64,000 nt of DNA from Planctobacterium sp965279005 (lineage in GTDB: Bacteria; Pseudomonadota; Gammaproteobacteria; Enterobacterales; Alteromonadaceae): assembly GCA_965279005.1 (NCBI GenBank), contig CBDIHK010000025.1, forward strand, positions 124,001 to 188,000, written 5' to 3'. The translations under genes were made by a program, and so were the position numbers. The notes beneath the pieces are model-generated. The model worked only from the letters and a program-made list of their open reading frames with translations, searched no databases and was not told where the DNA came from. Positions 27,563 to 37,152 of the stretch are shown in pieces (the first letter of the stretch is position 1; the number at the start of each line of letters is the position of its first letter).

Positions 27563-28420
27563 CTAATTAAAGGTAATGCGATATGCCGATAGGGTATTCC
27601 CCACCCTAGGTAAAAATAACATGCTTTTAGCCGGTACATACTGCATGTCGATGCCGCTAATTTCATCTTCACTAAGTGGTATAGGCAAGTTACCGACTTT
27701 GAGGTGCCACAACCGAGCATCATCTATAAGGGAAACTATGAATCCCCCTGCGCCATCACTGGTAATGCCGTCAATATCAAGCAAGCCAGCTCCCATTTTA
27801 GTAAGCCCTGGTAGCGGTAGTTTGCTGGTTAAATCAAAAGCGGTCCAAGACAATCCGCCGTGCAGAAGCACATCTTGATGAATAAGCAGGCCATTAGCTG
27901 CCTGCAGCAGTTGGTCATTTTGCTGCCAAACAACGAGGTTACCTTGATCGAGTTTATAAATGGTCCGGCTTCGGCTTCCTGAAACGAACACCGCCCCATT
28001 TACACCAATAGCAACGTCGTTTAATGCTGGTATGTCACTGGCATCAGGAACAGAAATGCGTTGTAGGATGGCATTGCGGTTTAAATCGATAATAACCAAA
28101 GCGTCATAGTCGACGGCGTAGAGGATATCACCAGCTACAGCCAGGCCGGTTGGGCTATGCAAGCCAGTAAGCCATTTGAGGTCAAGCTGTTTGCCGTCCG
28201 CCGATACTTTTGAGATAAAGCCATTATCATCCTTGGCGTAGTGGTTTACGTTAGACACGTAAACTACTTGCCGTTTTGGGTCATAGGCCGCCGACTCAGG
28301 CATGTTGAATGTGCCCTCAAAGCTCCAGACATGTACGAGCTCGGCAGCGTAGGTTCTTAAAAAGCAAGACCCACAGCAAAACAAAAGTAGAACACAGGTT
28401 TTTTGTAAGTGCTTCAGCAT
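27563..28420 (-). CDS. Exported SMP-30/NHL-like beta-propeller protein
   Basis: A 285-residue protein with a signal peptide (LLLFCCGSCFLRTYA) and repeated propeller blades such as MPESAAYDPKRQVVYVSNV, GLHSPTGLAVAGDILYAVDY and ALNDVAIGVNGAVFVSGS. It resembles the SMP-30/gluconolactonase group of propellers, which bind sugars or lactones using a metal. The periplasmic location and propeller are well supported; the enzyme activity is not. The TonB receptor gene diverges 190-240 bases away, so a shared role in uptake is possible. Confidence 0.7.
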   Translation of the reverse strand: MLKHLQKTCVLLLFCCGSCFLRTYAAELVHVWSFEGTFNMPESAAYDPKRQVVYVSNVNHYAKDDNGFISKVSADGKQLDLKWLTGLHSPTGLAVAGDILYAVDYDALVIIDLNRNAILQRISVPDASDIPALNDVAIGVNGAVFVSGSRSRTIYKLDQGNLVVWQQNDQLLQAANGLLIHQDVLLHGGLSWTAFDLTSKLPLPGLTKMGAGLLDIDGITSDGAGGFIVSLIDDARLWHLKVGNLPIPLSEDEISGIDMQYVPAKSMLFLPRVGNTLSAYRITFN

Positions 28421-28655
28421 GGGAATACCAGCAGTTGGATGTCAACTTCAGTATGGGTTGGTAAAGCTCAACCGCCCAAAATTCTGCGCTGAGCGACCTA
28501 AATTTAAGATAAACAACTTGGATTTAAAGACAGTAGTCGTGCTAATTGCCCTTTTTAGCTCAAAATACCCATAAAAACCAAAGTCCTCGCCATGAGCATC
28601 TATACTGGAATCGATGTACAGAACCTTTAACAAGCCAAAAGCGATCCTCAACTAC

Positions 28656-31049
28656 ATGCCTACGCGCCAAAAACTGACATGCATGGCCAGCAAGTACAGT
28701 AAAACCAGTGCACTATTGTTGCTTATTTTGTCGGCTGATAGCTTCAGTAATGAACAGGAAATTCAGGGAGAAGAACCCGTCTATGACTACATTACGGTCA
28801 CTGCCAACCGCTATAGCCAGAACCTTCAGGAAGTATCATCGTTTGTCACAGTGATAAGTGACGAAACCTTAAAACACCTTAAAATTACCGATATTACGGG
28901 TATTGAGGCAATATCAGCAGGACTCAGGTTGGGTCGTTCAGGTGATGAACTGAGGCCTGCCATGCGCGGTGCCAGGACCAATGAGGTAGGTGTTGCCGGC
29001 ACCGGCATTGCCGAACAGGTTGTAGGCATTTTTATTGATGAAGTTTATGTGCCTACCACCACTGCGGCGCTGGGCACCTTCCTCGATTTGGAACGGATAG
29101 AAGTATTGCGCGGGCCACAGGGAACTTTGTATGGCCGCAATACCTATGCCGGTAGCATTAATGTATTGAGCAAACAGCCTGAAATGGAGCAATTCTCCGC
29201 AGAAGCCGACGTAACTATTGGTAGTTATCGATATCGCAAACTGGAGGGCATAATCAACCAACCCTGGTCAAAACAACTCGCTAGCAGAGTTGTATTTGCC
29301 TCTGAGAAGCGGGACGGTGTTATTGAAAACCTGGTGGATCCGGGAAAATCCGATGATCTGAGACAAAAAGACGGCTGGATGTTCCGTGCCATTAGCCTGT
29401 GGCAGCCTAATGACAGCTTTGAGGCGAGTTTGCGCATGGACTATTCGCAAAAAGATGCCAATTCTGATGCAATCTGGGGATACCAGCAGGTTGCGGGATA
29501 CCAACTAGTGCCATTAGATAACCACCAAGGTTACCAAGCAAATGCCTTGGTTACTTTAGGCCATATTTACCAACCTGCCGATGTAAAAAACGATGACCTT
29601 GATCCTTACCATGTCTACCGCAATGCCCTCTCCTTCAGCCGCAACAATCACTTTACTGCAACGTTGAGTGCATCCTGGCTCCTTGACTCCATGGAGCTAG
29701 GCTGGATTTCTAGCTTTAGTCGGTACTCGGGCCAGCAGTTTTATGACAATGATTACAGTGATGGTGGTTTAGATGTTTATGGCGGCTTTGGCCGGCAAGA
29801 TGATCAACAGACTATCTCAAGCGAAATCAGGTTAGTGTCACAGCAAGGGAGCGGGGCCAACTGGATAACGGGGATATACTTTTTTGACCAGGAAGCAGAT
29901 TGGGAATGGCTGTGGCGCGAAGACACCGACGGCGATGGCAGCCCAAACCAAATCACAGTGCCTTCCTGGGGCAATCCCCGGCATGAGCCTCATACAGTAA
30001 GGTCACTGGCAGCCTATGGGCAGGTAACAGTCGACCTAACGCAAGCTTCGCGGCTCGTGCTCGGTGGCCGATACCAAAAGGATGATAAAACCTTCACGGG
30101 TAGCGATATTGCAGACTGGAAGGACAATGCGTTTTTATATAAATCAGCATATGAGCAAGACCTAACCGAGCAACATTTTGTTTATGCCAGTATCGGCACG
30201 GGTTACCGTACAGGCGGTGCCAACGATCTACGGGTTGTAGCCCGTGGCGCACCAGCCCGCTATGGCAATGAAACAGTCAGATCCTATGAGATAGGCTTGA
30301 ACAGCCTGTTGGCAAGCGGTTCGGCACGGTTGAACCTGGCGATATTTGCCAACCAATACAATGACGTCAAAGCACAATTGTTTGCCGTTGCCTGTAACGA
30401 CCCCAATGATACCAGCAGTACCCTCGAATGCGTGGAAAGCTCAACCGCAACGACGTTTGAGTATTACGAAAATGGCGGCAATGTAGCAGCAATAGGATTG
30501 GAAGTTGATGCTTTCTGGCGGTTGCACAACGGCTGGGAGCTGGACGCCAGTATTGCGTTCACTGACTCAGAGTTTGAGGATGGTTTTGAGCTCGGCAGTG
30601 ATACCCTAAAACCTTACCTGGGCCTTGGCAACATCCAAGGCAGGCAGGATATAAACAATGCTGGCAGCCGGTTTGACTATAGCGGCTGGACTCCTGCCTT
30701 TTCTCCCAAGCTTGACCTGAGCATTTCCCTATCAAAAGCGATAGCGCTTTCCCAGCTGGGCACTATTACGCCGTTTTTGCTGGTGAACTATGTGTCGGAA
30801 CATTATGCCTTTGATACTAACCTACCTGAGGTGAATGTGGGTAGCCACCTAAAAGTCAATGCCAGCGTTACCTGGGACATTGATCAGCATTGGCAACTGT
30901 CTATAAGTGCCAAAAACATCACCCAACAACAAGTAATGACCCGTGCTGTGGTGCATTCCCAAATTGTAGATGGCTTACCCGCCAATTCTATCCAGGCAAA
31001 CTGGAACGACCCTCGCACCTTTAGCATTTCCATTAACTACCGTTTTTGA
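28656..31049 (+). CDS. TonB-dependent outer-membrane receptor
   Basis: A receptor of about 797 residues. A signal peptide (SALLLLILSADSFS) precedes a TonB-box-like DYITVTA, then the plug domain, recognisable by LERIEVLRGPQGTLYGRNTYAG, and a 22-strand barrel ending in SISINYRF with the terminal Phe needed for assembly. These receptors import iron complexes, vitamins or sugars using TonB energy. The frame is open from 28614; ATG 28656 or 28683 gives a more usual signal peptide. The substrate is unknown. The binding-protein gene follows after 50 bases. Confidence 0.9.
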   Translation: MPTRQKLTCMASKYSKTSALLLLILSADSFSNEQEIQGEEPVYDYITVTANRYSQNLQEVSSFVTVISDETLKHLKITDITGIEAISAGLRLGRSGDELRPAMRGARTNEVGVAGTGIAEQVVGIFIDEVYVPTTTAALGTFLDLERIEVLRGPQGTLYGRNTYAGSINVLSKQPEMEQFSAEADVTIGSYRYRKLEGIINQPWSKQLASRVVFASEKRDGVIENLVDPGKSDDLRQKDGWMFRAISLWQPNDSFEASLRMDYSQKDANSDAIWGYQQVAGYQLVPLDNHQGYQANALVTLGHIYQPADVKNDDLDPYHVYRNALSFSRNNHFTATLSASWLLDSMELGWISSFSRYSGQQFYDNDYSDGGLDVYGGFGRQDDQQTISSEIRLVSQQGSGANWITGIYFFDQEADWEWLWREDTDGDGSPNQITVPSWGNPRHEPHTVRSLAAYGQVTVDLTQASRLVLGGRYQKDDKTFTGSDIADWKDNAFLYKSAYEQDLTEQHFVYASIGTGYRTGGANDLRVVARGAPARYGNETVRSYEIGLNSLLASGSARLNLAIFANQYNDVKAQLFAVACNDPNDTSSTLECVESSTATTFEYYENGGNVAAIGLEVDAFWRLHNGWELDASIAFTDSEFEDGFELGSDTLKPYLGLGNIQGRQDINNAGSRFDYSGWTPAFSPKLDLSISLSKAIALSQLGTITPFLLVNYVSEHYAFDTNLPEVNVGSHLKVNASVTWDIDQHWQLSISAKNITQQQVMTRAVVHSQIVDGLPANSIQANWNDPRTFSISINYRF

Positions 31050-31098
31050 GTATGTTACTGCACAGACCAATTGAATCACTGATATCGAAACATCCAGA

Positions 31099-31869
31099 AT
31101 GATGCCTACCGCTAAGAAACTGTTCCCGCCCTGGTTGTTGATTTTAATATCAGTTTTGTTCCTGTTGCCAAACAGCCACCTTGCCCAAGGCAACACTAAA
31201 ACCTGTACTGTAAATGGCGCGATAGGATGGTACCCAATTATTTTTAGGGAGGCTGGGCAAGTAAGAGGGATTGCCATCGATATCTTAAAATCGTTTCAAC
31301 AAAAAAGTGCAGTGTCAATCGAAGTTGGCGCTGAAGTCCCTTGGATACGGCTTGAAGATCAAATTAAAAAAGGTAGCTTAGATATGGTTGCCGGAGCGTT
31401 TTATGCCAAGAGAAGGACTGAGTTTGGCAGGTACAGCAAGGCGTTTTTCAAAGAAGAAGTCGCCATATTCGTAACCCACAACAATCAGTTTCAATTTACA
31501 GGGGTACAAGATTTAATTGGCAAAACCGGGATGCGTCCCGCCAGTGGCAGCTATGGTGAAGAATTTGATCAATTTGCCGCTCAGCACCTTGAAATACAGA
31601 ACATTTTCGGAACTGAAACCATGTTTCGCATGTTGCTGGCCAACCGCGCTGACTATTTAGTCTTAGCCAAGCTTGATGGCTTAAACTGGTTGAAAAAAAT
31701 GGGGTTGGAAAACAAGGTTATTGCACTACCACAACCCGCCGCCGTTAACGATGTGTATTTCCTGTTTAGTAAAAATGGGCAGTGCCTGGATATTGTTGAC
31801 AGCTTAAATGCCCATTTAACTTCTTTGCAAGCCAGTGAAGATTGGCAGGCATTGTTGATGGCTTACTAA
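31099..31869 (+). CDS. Periplasmic solute-binding protein, family 3-like
   Basis: A 256-residue protein with an N-terminal signal (LLILISVLFLLPNSHLAQG) and the family 3 pattern: GIAIDILKSFQQKSAV, PWIRLEDQIKKGSLDMVAGAF and YSKAFFKEEVAIFV. Cysteines at about residues 36 and 236 could pair. It lies 50 bases after the TonB receptor gene and may be co-transcribed with it. No ABC permease is near. Confidence 0.75.
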   Translation: MMPTAKKLFPPWLLILISVLFLLPNSHLAQGNTKTCTVNGAIGWYPIIFREAGQVRGIAIDILKSFQQKSAVSIEVGAEVPWIRLEDQIKKGSLDMVAGAFYAKRRTEFGRYSKAFFKEEVAIFVTHNNQFQFTGVQDLIGKTGMRPASGSYGEEFDQFAAQHLEIQNIFGTETMFRMLLANRADYLVLAKLDGLNWLKKMGLENKVIALPQPAAVNDVYFLFSKNGQCLDIVDSLNAHLTSLQASEDWQALLMAY

Positions 31870-32046
31870 ACATTCCATGTCTGCCCGGTTCCAATAAAAT
31901 CTTAAGCTAAACTACAAAATCAGCTCAGCTAGAACCTAAATAACATTCAATCTTAAAATTAGATCCTATTCTCAGTGTAAAATAGTGTCCTTTACCTCTA
32001 TTGTTGTGCATAATTTGGTCATTGCGTGAATTTTAAATGCTGAGAA

Positions 32047-32865
32047 ATGAATAACCAGGGGCGACCGAAGCAGACAAGTAATCCCAACCGGGCAACTGAA
32101 CTAAAGAGTCGAAACGTAGGCCGGGACACAACCAACTCGCCCAGTCGCCTTAATACGTCGAAAACTAAATTCCTGAAGAGCCACGCACAAAACACTCCAC
32201 AAGAATCACCGGTAAACAGGTTAGCCACCGTACACCCTAACCACATGGTTAAAAAGGTAGACCCCAAAAATGCAGGCGACCATTCTCCTTCAATATCGAC
32301 AGTAAACAAAACTTCCCAGATCGGAATTTCAGGCAGGAGCTCATACAAGTCGGGGCAATACGACAAAAGCATAAAAGACACCCAGGTTCCTACTCTACAA
32401 TTTAATACCCAGCACTACACTAAACAGGATAATAATAGGGATAAAGTAAAGGGGACATCGGCACACACCATGTATACTTCCCTTAGGGAAATGCATGGCG
32501 TTGGAGAGCAAGACAAAAGTAAAGATCTAGACGAATTGCTTGATAAAACCCGCAACGCCTATTCCCCCTATGAAGCTAATGGTGAGCATCCGGAGCACAA
32601 GCGAGACGCTTTCGGCAATAAATTAACCAACCCTAAACAAAATGTGCAACCATACAGGGTGAATGTGCATTCTGAATCCAATAAAGGCCCTAACCTTCAC
32701 AAATCCTCCCGAGGCGTAGAACCCTTAGTTGCCCAAAGCATGATAAACATTTACTACCGACAAAAAATGAATGAACCTAGTGGTAAACAAATTGGCAAAA
32801 AGCGGGATTTCCATACAAGTAATAATAACAGCCAGGGTCCCAAACCCAAAAAGATCAAACGCTAG
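32047..32865 (+). CDS. Unknown hydrophilic, probably disordered protein
   Basis: A 272-residue frame with an extreme composition: very rich in Asn, Lys, Ser, Gln and Thr, no Cys or Trp, very few hydrophobics, and basic overall. There is no signal peptide or membrane segment. The C terminus ends in a basic tail (KPKKIKR). Such sequences are intrinsically disordered and may bind nucleic acid or be secreted by a specialised system; no family is recognised. The ATG follows a weak GAGAAATGA context. Its length, without a stop for 272 codons, and its isolated position on the + strand argue for a real gene. Confidence 0.55.
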   Translation: MNNQGRPKQTSNPNRATELKSRNVGRDTTNSPSRLNTSKTKFLKSHAQNTPQESPVNRLATVHPNHMVKKVDPKNAGDHSPSISTVNKTSQIGISGRSSYKSGQYDKSIKDTQVPTLQFNTQHYTKQDNNRDKVKGTSAHTMYTSLREMHGVGEQDKSKDLDELLDKTRNAYSPYEANGEHPEHKRDAFGNKLTNPKQNVQPYRVNVHSESNKGPNLHKSSRGVEPLVAQSMINIYYRQKMNEPSGKQIGKKRDFHTSNNNSQGPKPKKIKR

Positions 32866-32924
32866 CGCAAACCAAAATCTGGCGAGCCAAGTTGGTCAAG
32901 AGTGCATCCTGTGCAATAACTTAG

Positions 32925-34955
32925 CTAGTGGTAATGCAAGTAACTATCAAAAATGACCGCGGGTTTGAACTCAGGATCCGCTTTGCGTTGGGGTTTTGAG
33001 AAGAAGTAGCCTTGGATTAGGTCAACCCCCATGTCATTGAGTGAGTCCAATTGTTTCTTATTCTCGACACCCTCAGCGATTACAGTCAGCCCAAGCTCCC
33101 GGGCGAGGACGATAATGGACTGGATAATCGCCCTGCCCGTGCCGTCAATGTCGGTGACAAAGCGCTTATCAACTTTGAGGGAAGTCAATGGTAACGCCTG
33201 CAGTTGTACCATTGAAGAGTAGCCGGTACCAAAATCATCGAGACCAAAGGTTATTCCCCTCATGCGCAACTGGCTAATGTTGGCCAGCATACTCTTTGGA
33301 TCATTGGTAAAGATACTTTCAGTGATTTCCAAATGCAGGCGCGCAGCGTCAAAACCGGTTTCTGTTAATACGGCAAAGACTTGTTTGGCAAAATCAGGGT
33401 GTTTCAATTGCAGTACCGAAACGTTCACCGCGAGTTTGATTTCTTCACTGTCAGGAACATTGCCCATATGCTGGCAAGATTCACGCAACACCCATAACCC
33501 GATTTCATGGATTAACTCAGATTGCTCGGCAAGGCCAATGAACTCTTCTGGCAGGACAACTTCATCCTCGTATATCCAGCGTAATAAACACTCATAGTAG
33601 TGGATCTTGCCGGTGGATAATTGGTACACAGGTTGGAACATCAAGGACAGTTGGTTTTGCACAATGGCGCTGGCTAATCCGATGCGCAGCCTTTCAGTGC
33701 GTTCCAATTTGCGCAGTAAACTCGGTGCAAATTGTACCGCAGGAAAATAGCTTGCTTCTTGTTTATGCACAAACATTGCTATATCAGCTAAGCGCACTAG
33801 TTCATCGGCGTTTTTGCTATGGGCGGGGAAAAACGAAAACCCAATTGCTGCACTGACATCAGATGCCAGTTTTTGCGTTGCCTTCGCGATTTCCTGGTTT
33901 ATCCCTTTGCACAAGGGTTGCAATGGTTCACCTACTCTAGACTCGACTAACATGACAAATTCATCGCCGCCCCAGCGGCATACCACAGTCGAGCCTGGTA
34001 CTGAGCGCAATACGGCTGCGACTTTTTGTAGTATCAAGTCACCACTGCCATGTCCTTGGGTATCATTGACCTGCTTAAACTTATTTAAATCGACAAATAA
34101 AACAGCAAACTCTGTTCCCGGTACTTCTGTCGCTTCGTGGATACGCTGCTCGAGTTTTTCAATAAAGGTGCGGCGGTTGAATAGGCCAGTCAAACCGTCC
34201 CGTTGTGAAAGTTCAAGCAACGCCTTGGTACGGCTGGCAACTTGTTCCTCCAAACCTTCTTTGATAGCTGTTATCTCAGCATAGGAGGCTTCTAAGGCGG
34301 CATTTTTCTCGGTTAGCTTGTCTTTGTCTTTGGAGACCTTGTCCAGCAGATCCTTATTGTCGTGTTTTAGCCTTATAGCCAGGCGTGTAAAGTCGGTGAT
34401 TTTAAACGCACTAAAACACATAGAAAGGCCAAAGAAAAAGCCTAGGCTACCTAATACCTGGCGTTTGTAATCACCATCTACAATCCCCACAATAGAGACT
34501 GGTAAAATTAACAGGCACGAATATATAGTTGCCAGTAGCCTATCCGCCGAAAGCGGGGTTGGTGCGGCTCCCGCCAAAGCTGCTAGTACGAGGATGGTAG
34601 TAAAGAACTCAACGCTGGCCATTTGGTTCTGCACCACCACGGCAAAGCCGCCCCAAATCACTGCCGTCGATATGGCGCCTGCCCTAAACTTTGCCAACCA
34701 AAATTTTGCATCCACGGCATTCCTGTCTTTCGCTGAGAGGCGGTGCCATAAAATCGAATCAATAAAACGGATCAGCATCAAGGTATTGATGATGCCCCAC
34801 CAAACCAGTTTTGTGTCATACACTGGGGAATCGGGGAAAGCAAAAACCAATGCCGTCGATGCAATCATGCACATAAGAATGCCGTTGATGCTATTTTTAT
34901 AAAGCAAGGCGACAGAGTCTTGTATGTGACGAAGTTGTTTCGACGTTTGGCTCAT
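32925..34955 (-). CDS. Membrane GGDEF-EAL protein (c-di-GMP turnover)
   Basis: About 676 residues from ATG 34955, which has TGGAAAACAA just upstream; the frame is open to 35030. Six or seven membrane segments occupy the first 200 residues (MASE-like sensor), then a coiled coil. The GGDEF domain keeps the active-site loop RWGGDEFVM. The EAL domain reads ECL in YYECLLRW with the catalytic Glu kept, and retains LEITES, DDFGTGYSS and AEGVENKKQ. Both activities look possible. The protein could make or break cyclic di-GMP, or one domain could regulate the other. It is unlinked to the EAL fragment at position 1. Confidence 0.92.
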   Translation of the reverse strand: MSQTSKQLRHIQDSVALLYKNSINGILMCMIASTALVFAFPDSPVYDTKLVWWGIINTLMLIRFIDSILWHRLSAKDRNAVDAKFWLAKFRAGAISTAVIWGGFAVVVQNQMASVEFFTTILVLAALAGAAPTPLSADRLLATIYSCLLILPVSIVGIVDGDYKRQVLGSLGFFFGLSMCFSAFKITDFTRLAIRLKHDNKDLLDKVSKDKDKLTEKNAALEASYAEITAIKEGLEEQVASRTKALLELSQRDGLTGLFNRRTFIEKLEQRIHEATEVPGTEFAVLFVDLNKFKQVNDTQGHGSGDLILQKVAAVLRSVPGSTVVCRWGGDEFVMLVESRVGEPLQPLCKGINQEIAKATQKLASDVSAAIGFSFFPAHSKNADELVRLADIAMFVHKQEASYFPAVQFAPSLLRKLERTERLRIGLASAIVQNQLSLMFQPVYQLSTGKIHYYECLLRWIYEDEVVLPEEFIGLAEQSELIHEIGLWVLRESCQHMGNVPDSEEIKLAVNVSVLQLKHPDFAKQVFAVLTETGFDAARLHLEITESIFTNDPKSMLANISQLRMRGITFGLDDFGTGYSSMVQLQALPLTSLKVDKRFVTDIDGTGRAIIQSIIVLARELGLTVIAEGVENKKQLDSLNDMGVDLIQGYFFSKPQRKADPEFKPAVIFDSYLHYH

Positions 34956-35161
34956 TTGTTTTCCACAATACACAGTTAAACGGCTGACGAACTGGCTGTG
35001 CATGTACTGTAATGCATGGGAGTTAACCAATTGAGCATAAACTAAAAGGTGCTAGCTTTTAAATTAGACTAAAGTATATGGGCGACAAGGCCATGCCCAT
35101 ATGCTGTGACAGACTTTATTTTGGCTATTGCCAGCCCGCAACCGGATAAAAGAGAGATTTG

Positions 35162-35767
35162 ATGGCTAGGATTTACCACCGAGAATTGACAGATATTGCG
35201 GCAAATATCAGTGAAAACTTGCTCGCTGCGATTGACAGCCTTGACCCCATCACATTGGAGCCAATCAAAGACCTGCCGCTGCCTGAGTTGCTATGCCGCA
35301 CTGTTGCTGGGCAACAATTATCCACTAAGGCAGCCGAAACTATTTGGGGGCGGGTTGAAAATGCCGTTGCAGGCAATCCCTTTATGCCCTTTGTCTCTTC
35401 AGTGGATCCTGATGTTCTCAAGGCCTGTGGTTTATCAAAAGCAAAAACTAAAACGATTATTGAAATTGCCACTAGCTTTGGCAACGGTGAACTTTGCGAA
35501 ACAAAACTGAAAAATATGCCCTATAAAGAACGGGCACAACAATTAAAAACAATTTGGGGCGTCGGCCCTTGGACAGCGGACATGATTAACATGTTTTACT
35601 ATTGTGAGCCCGATATTTGGCCCGAGCAAGATCTGTCCGTAAACAAAACACTATCAGAATTATGTGGCAACAACACAGCCAGCACGGAGATTGCTGCCCA
35701 TTTTTCGCCTTACCGCACTTACCTGGCGATGTACCTATGGCGCTTCTTGGATAGCACGCCTACTTAA
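35162..35767 (+). CDS. DNA-3-methyladenine glycosylase II (AlkA/HhH-GPD type)
   Basis: A 201-residue base-excision enzyme without the N-terminal AlkA domain. The helix-hairpin-helix (LKTIWGVGPWTADMINMFYY) is followed by the catalytic Asp in WPEQDLSVNK. Q-Q-L-S in VAGQQLSTKAAETIW is the usual start of the fold. These enzymes remove alkylated purines. ATG 35162 follows AGAGAGA at 5 bases. It stands alone and ends shortly before a possible small gene on the other strand. Confidence 0.87.
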   Translation: MARIYHRELTDIAANISENLLAAIDSLDPITLEPIKDLPLPELLCRTVAGQQLSTKAAETIWGRVENAVAGNPFMPFVSSVDPDVLKACGLSKAKTKTIIEIATSFGNGELCETKLKNMPYKERAQQLKTIWGVGPWTADMINMFYYCEPDIWPEQDLSVNKTLSELCGNNTASTEIAAHFSPYRTYLAMYLWRFLDSTPT

Positions 35768-35813
35768 GCTGGATATTTGCCTGGGCAAGCGCATACACAA
35801 GTAAAATGGCAGA

Positions 35814-36029
35814 TTACAGTTTCAACTCTGTTCTTAACAAAAACTGCGCAACAGCTTTTTCGTGTTCCGGCAAACCCCGAATGTAATCTTCAAACACAGA
35901 AAGCAAAGCCCCCCTATGATCATGGGACACATCGGCTACAAATAAATCTATCTGGTTGTATTGATAGATTTCGTAGAGTTGCAACATGATGCGACAAACC
36001 GAAATATTACTAATCTTCTGTTCTAACAT
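35814..36029 (-). CDS. Possible small unknown protein
   Basis: A 71-codon frame with balanced composition (MLEQKISNISVCRIML...YIRGLPEHEKAVAQFLL). It has no recognised family and no clear ribosome-binding site. It fills a gap between two + strand genes. It may be a true small gene or a fragment; low confidence. Confidence 0.35.
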   Translation of the reverse strand: MLEQKISNISVCRIMLQLYEIYQYNQIDLFVADVSHDHRGALLSVFEDYIRGLPEHEKAVAQFLLRTELKL

Positions 36030-36270
36030 TTGAGGTGCCGGAAAGGTAATAAAGGTTAGAACGAGTGCAAAGTATTTTGGTTGACAAAAATGCAGTAGTT
36101 TTGACTCCTGAAATGGAAAAACAGCCCAAATAGTGACCTATATGTCCCTTTACATAAAAATGTAGTTAATCCCACTTAGTAATGTGATCTTTTTAATCAG
36201 AACTAGGAGTAATTAAGGATGAGTGACGCTTACGGAAAGAGAAAACGAGCACGATAGCAAGGGGCAGCAG

Positions 36271-36687
36271 ATGACTTTTACGATTGAATGGCAACCGGGT
36301 CATTCCATTGTCGCTTTTTCTGGAGAGATTAGGATACGCGATATTGAATGGGCGAACAAAGATTTCCACGGTGACAACAGGCTTTATAAAACCAGCGCTT
36401 CTATCTGGGATTTTTCCCAATGCACTTCAGTAGATTTAGCACCCAGCCAACTAAAATACACTGTTGCAGTAGATATTGGCTCGGCAGAAACCTTACCCAA
36501 TTTTAAATATGCATTTGTAAGTAGCAACCCTGAAATAAAACAGCTAATAAACTACTATATTGCTGCTTGTCGCAAAGCTGGCTTGTCCTGGCAGTTCGAA
36601 ATTTTTAGTAACCGCATAGCCGCATTGGATTGGTGTAAGTTAGGCGAATCCCAAGTGTTGGAGCCCGATTCGAGTATCGCGATTTAG
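36271..36687 (+). CDS. Unknown small protein, STAS/SpoIIAA-like
   Basis: A 138-residue protein starting at ATG 36271, which has AAGGGG 7 bases upstream; the frame is open to 36223. The order TFTIEWQPGHSIVAFSGEI...SASIWDFSQCTSVDL...PNFKYAFVSSNPEIKQLI resembles the SpoIIAA-like or STAS fold, where a small alpha/beta domain binds a partner protein. The resemblance is by pattern only. Confidence 0.55.
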   Translation: MTFTIEWQPGHSIVAFSGEIRIRDIEWANKDFHGDNRLYKTSASIWDFSQCTSVDLAPSQLKYTVAVDIGSAETLPNFKYAFVSSNPEIKQLINYYIAACRKAGLSWQFEIFSNRIAALDWCKLGESQVLEPDSSIAI

Positions 36688-37152
36688 GTATTGTAGGTAA
36701 CTGCGCTTTGCTTTGTTGCTACAATTTGCTTATTTCTACCGGTCGCATTCTGTCTGACGACTATAGCATCGAATTATTAGCGAGTATCATTCCCGCCTAC
36801 AACGCTGGTATCTAAATGCCATAAGCCGTTGCGAACAATTGGATGTGCCCTAGTTGGCAATACTGGAACCTCTGCAAGAAGGCGGTTATTGCCTTTTTTT
36901 AGTAAAGATTAGCTTCTAAGCCCTTCCAATAATTAGCACCTGCAAAGCAAGCTTGTGGCGTAGCCCCTTTTAGTTGGCCAACTGGACATAGTACCTAATG
37001 AGCTGTATATATTTTTAAACTGGGTTGGCTTTGTGCATCGTCGCGATGTTTGCAGTTGGACTGGCTGTGAGCTGGAATGCTGAGCAATTCAATATCTTCA
37101 GGCTGTATCTATTGCGTGTGAAAACACAGGCTTAATTTTCGGGGCATACCTT
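36688..37152. other. Intergenic region with a free-standing terminator
   Basis: 465 bases without a gene. AAGGC (36879-36883) pairs with GCCTT (36891-36895), followed by TTTTT, about 190 bases after the previous stop codon. It may end a long transcript from 36271 or a small RNA. The rest shows nothing recognisable. Confidence 0.4.
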
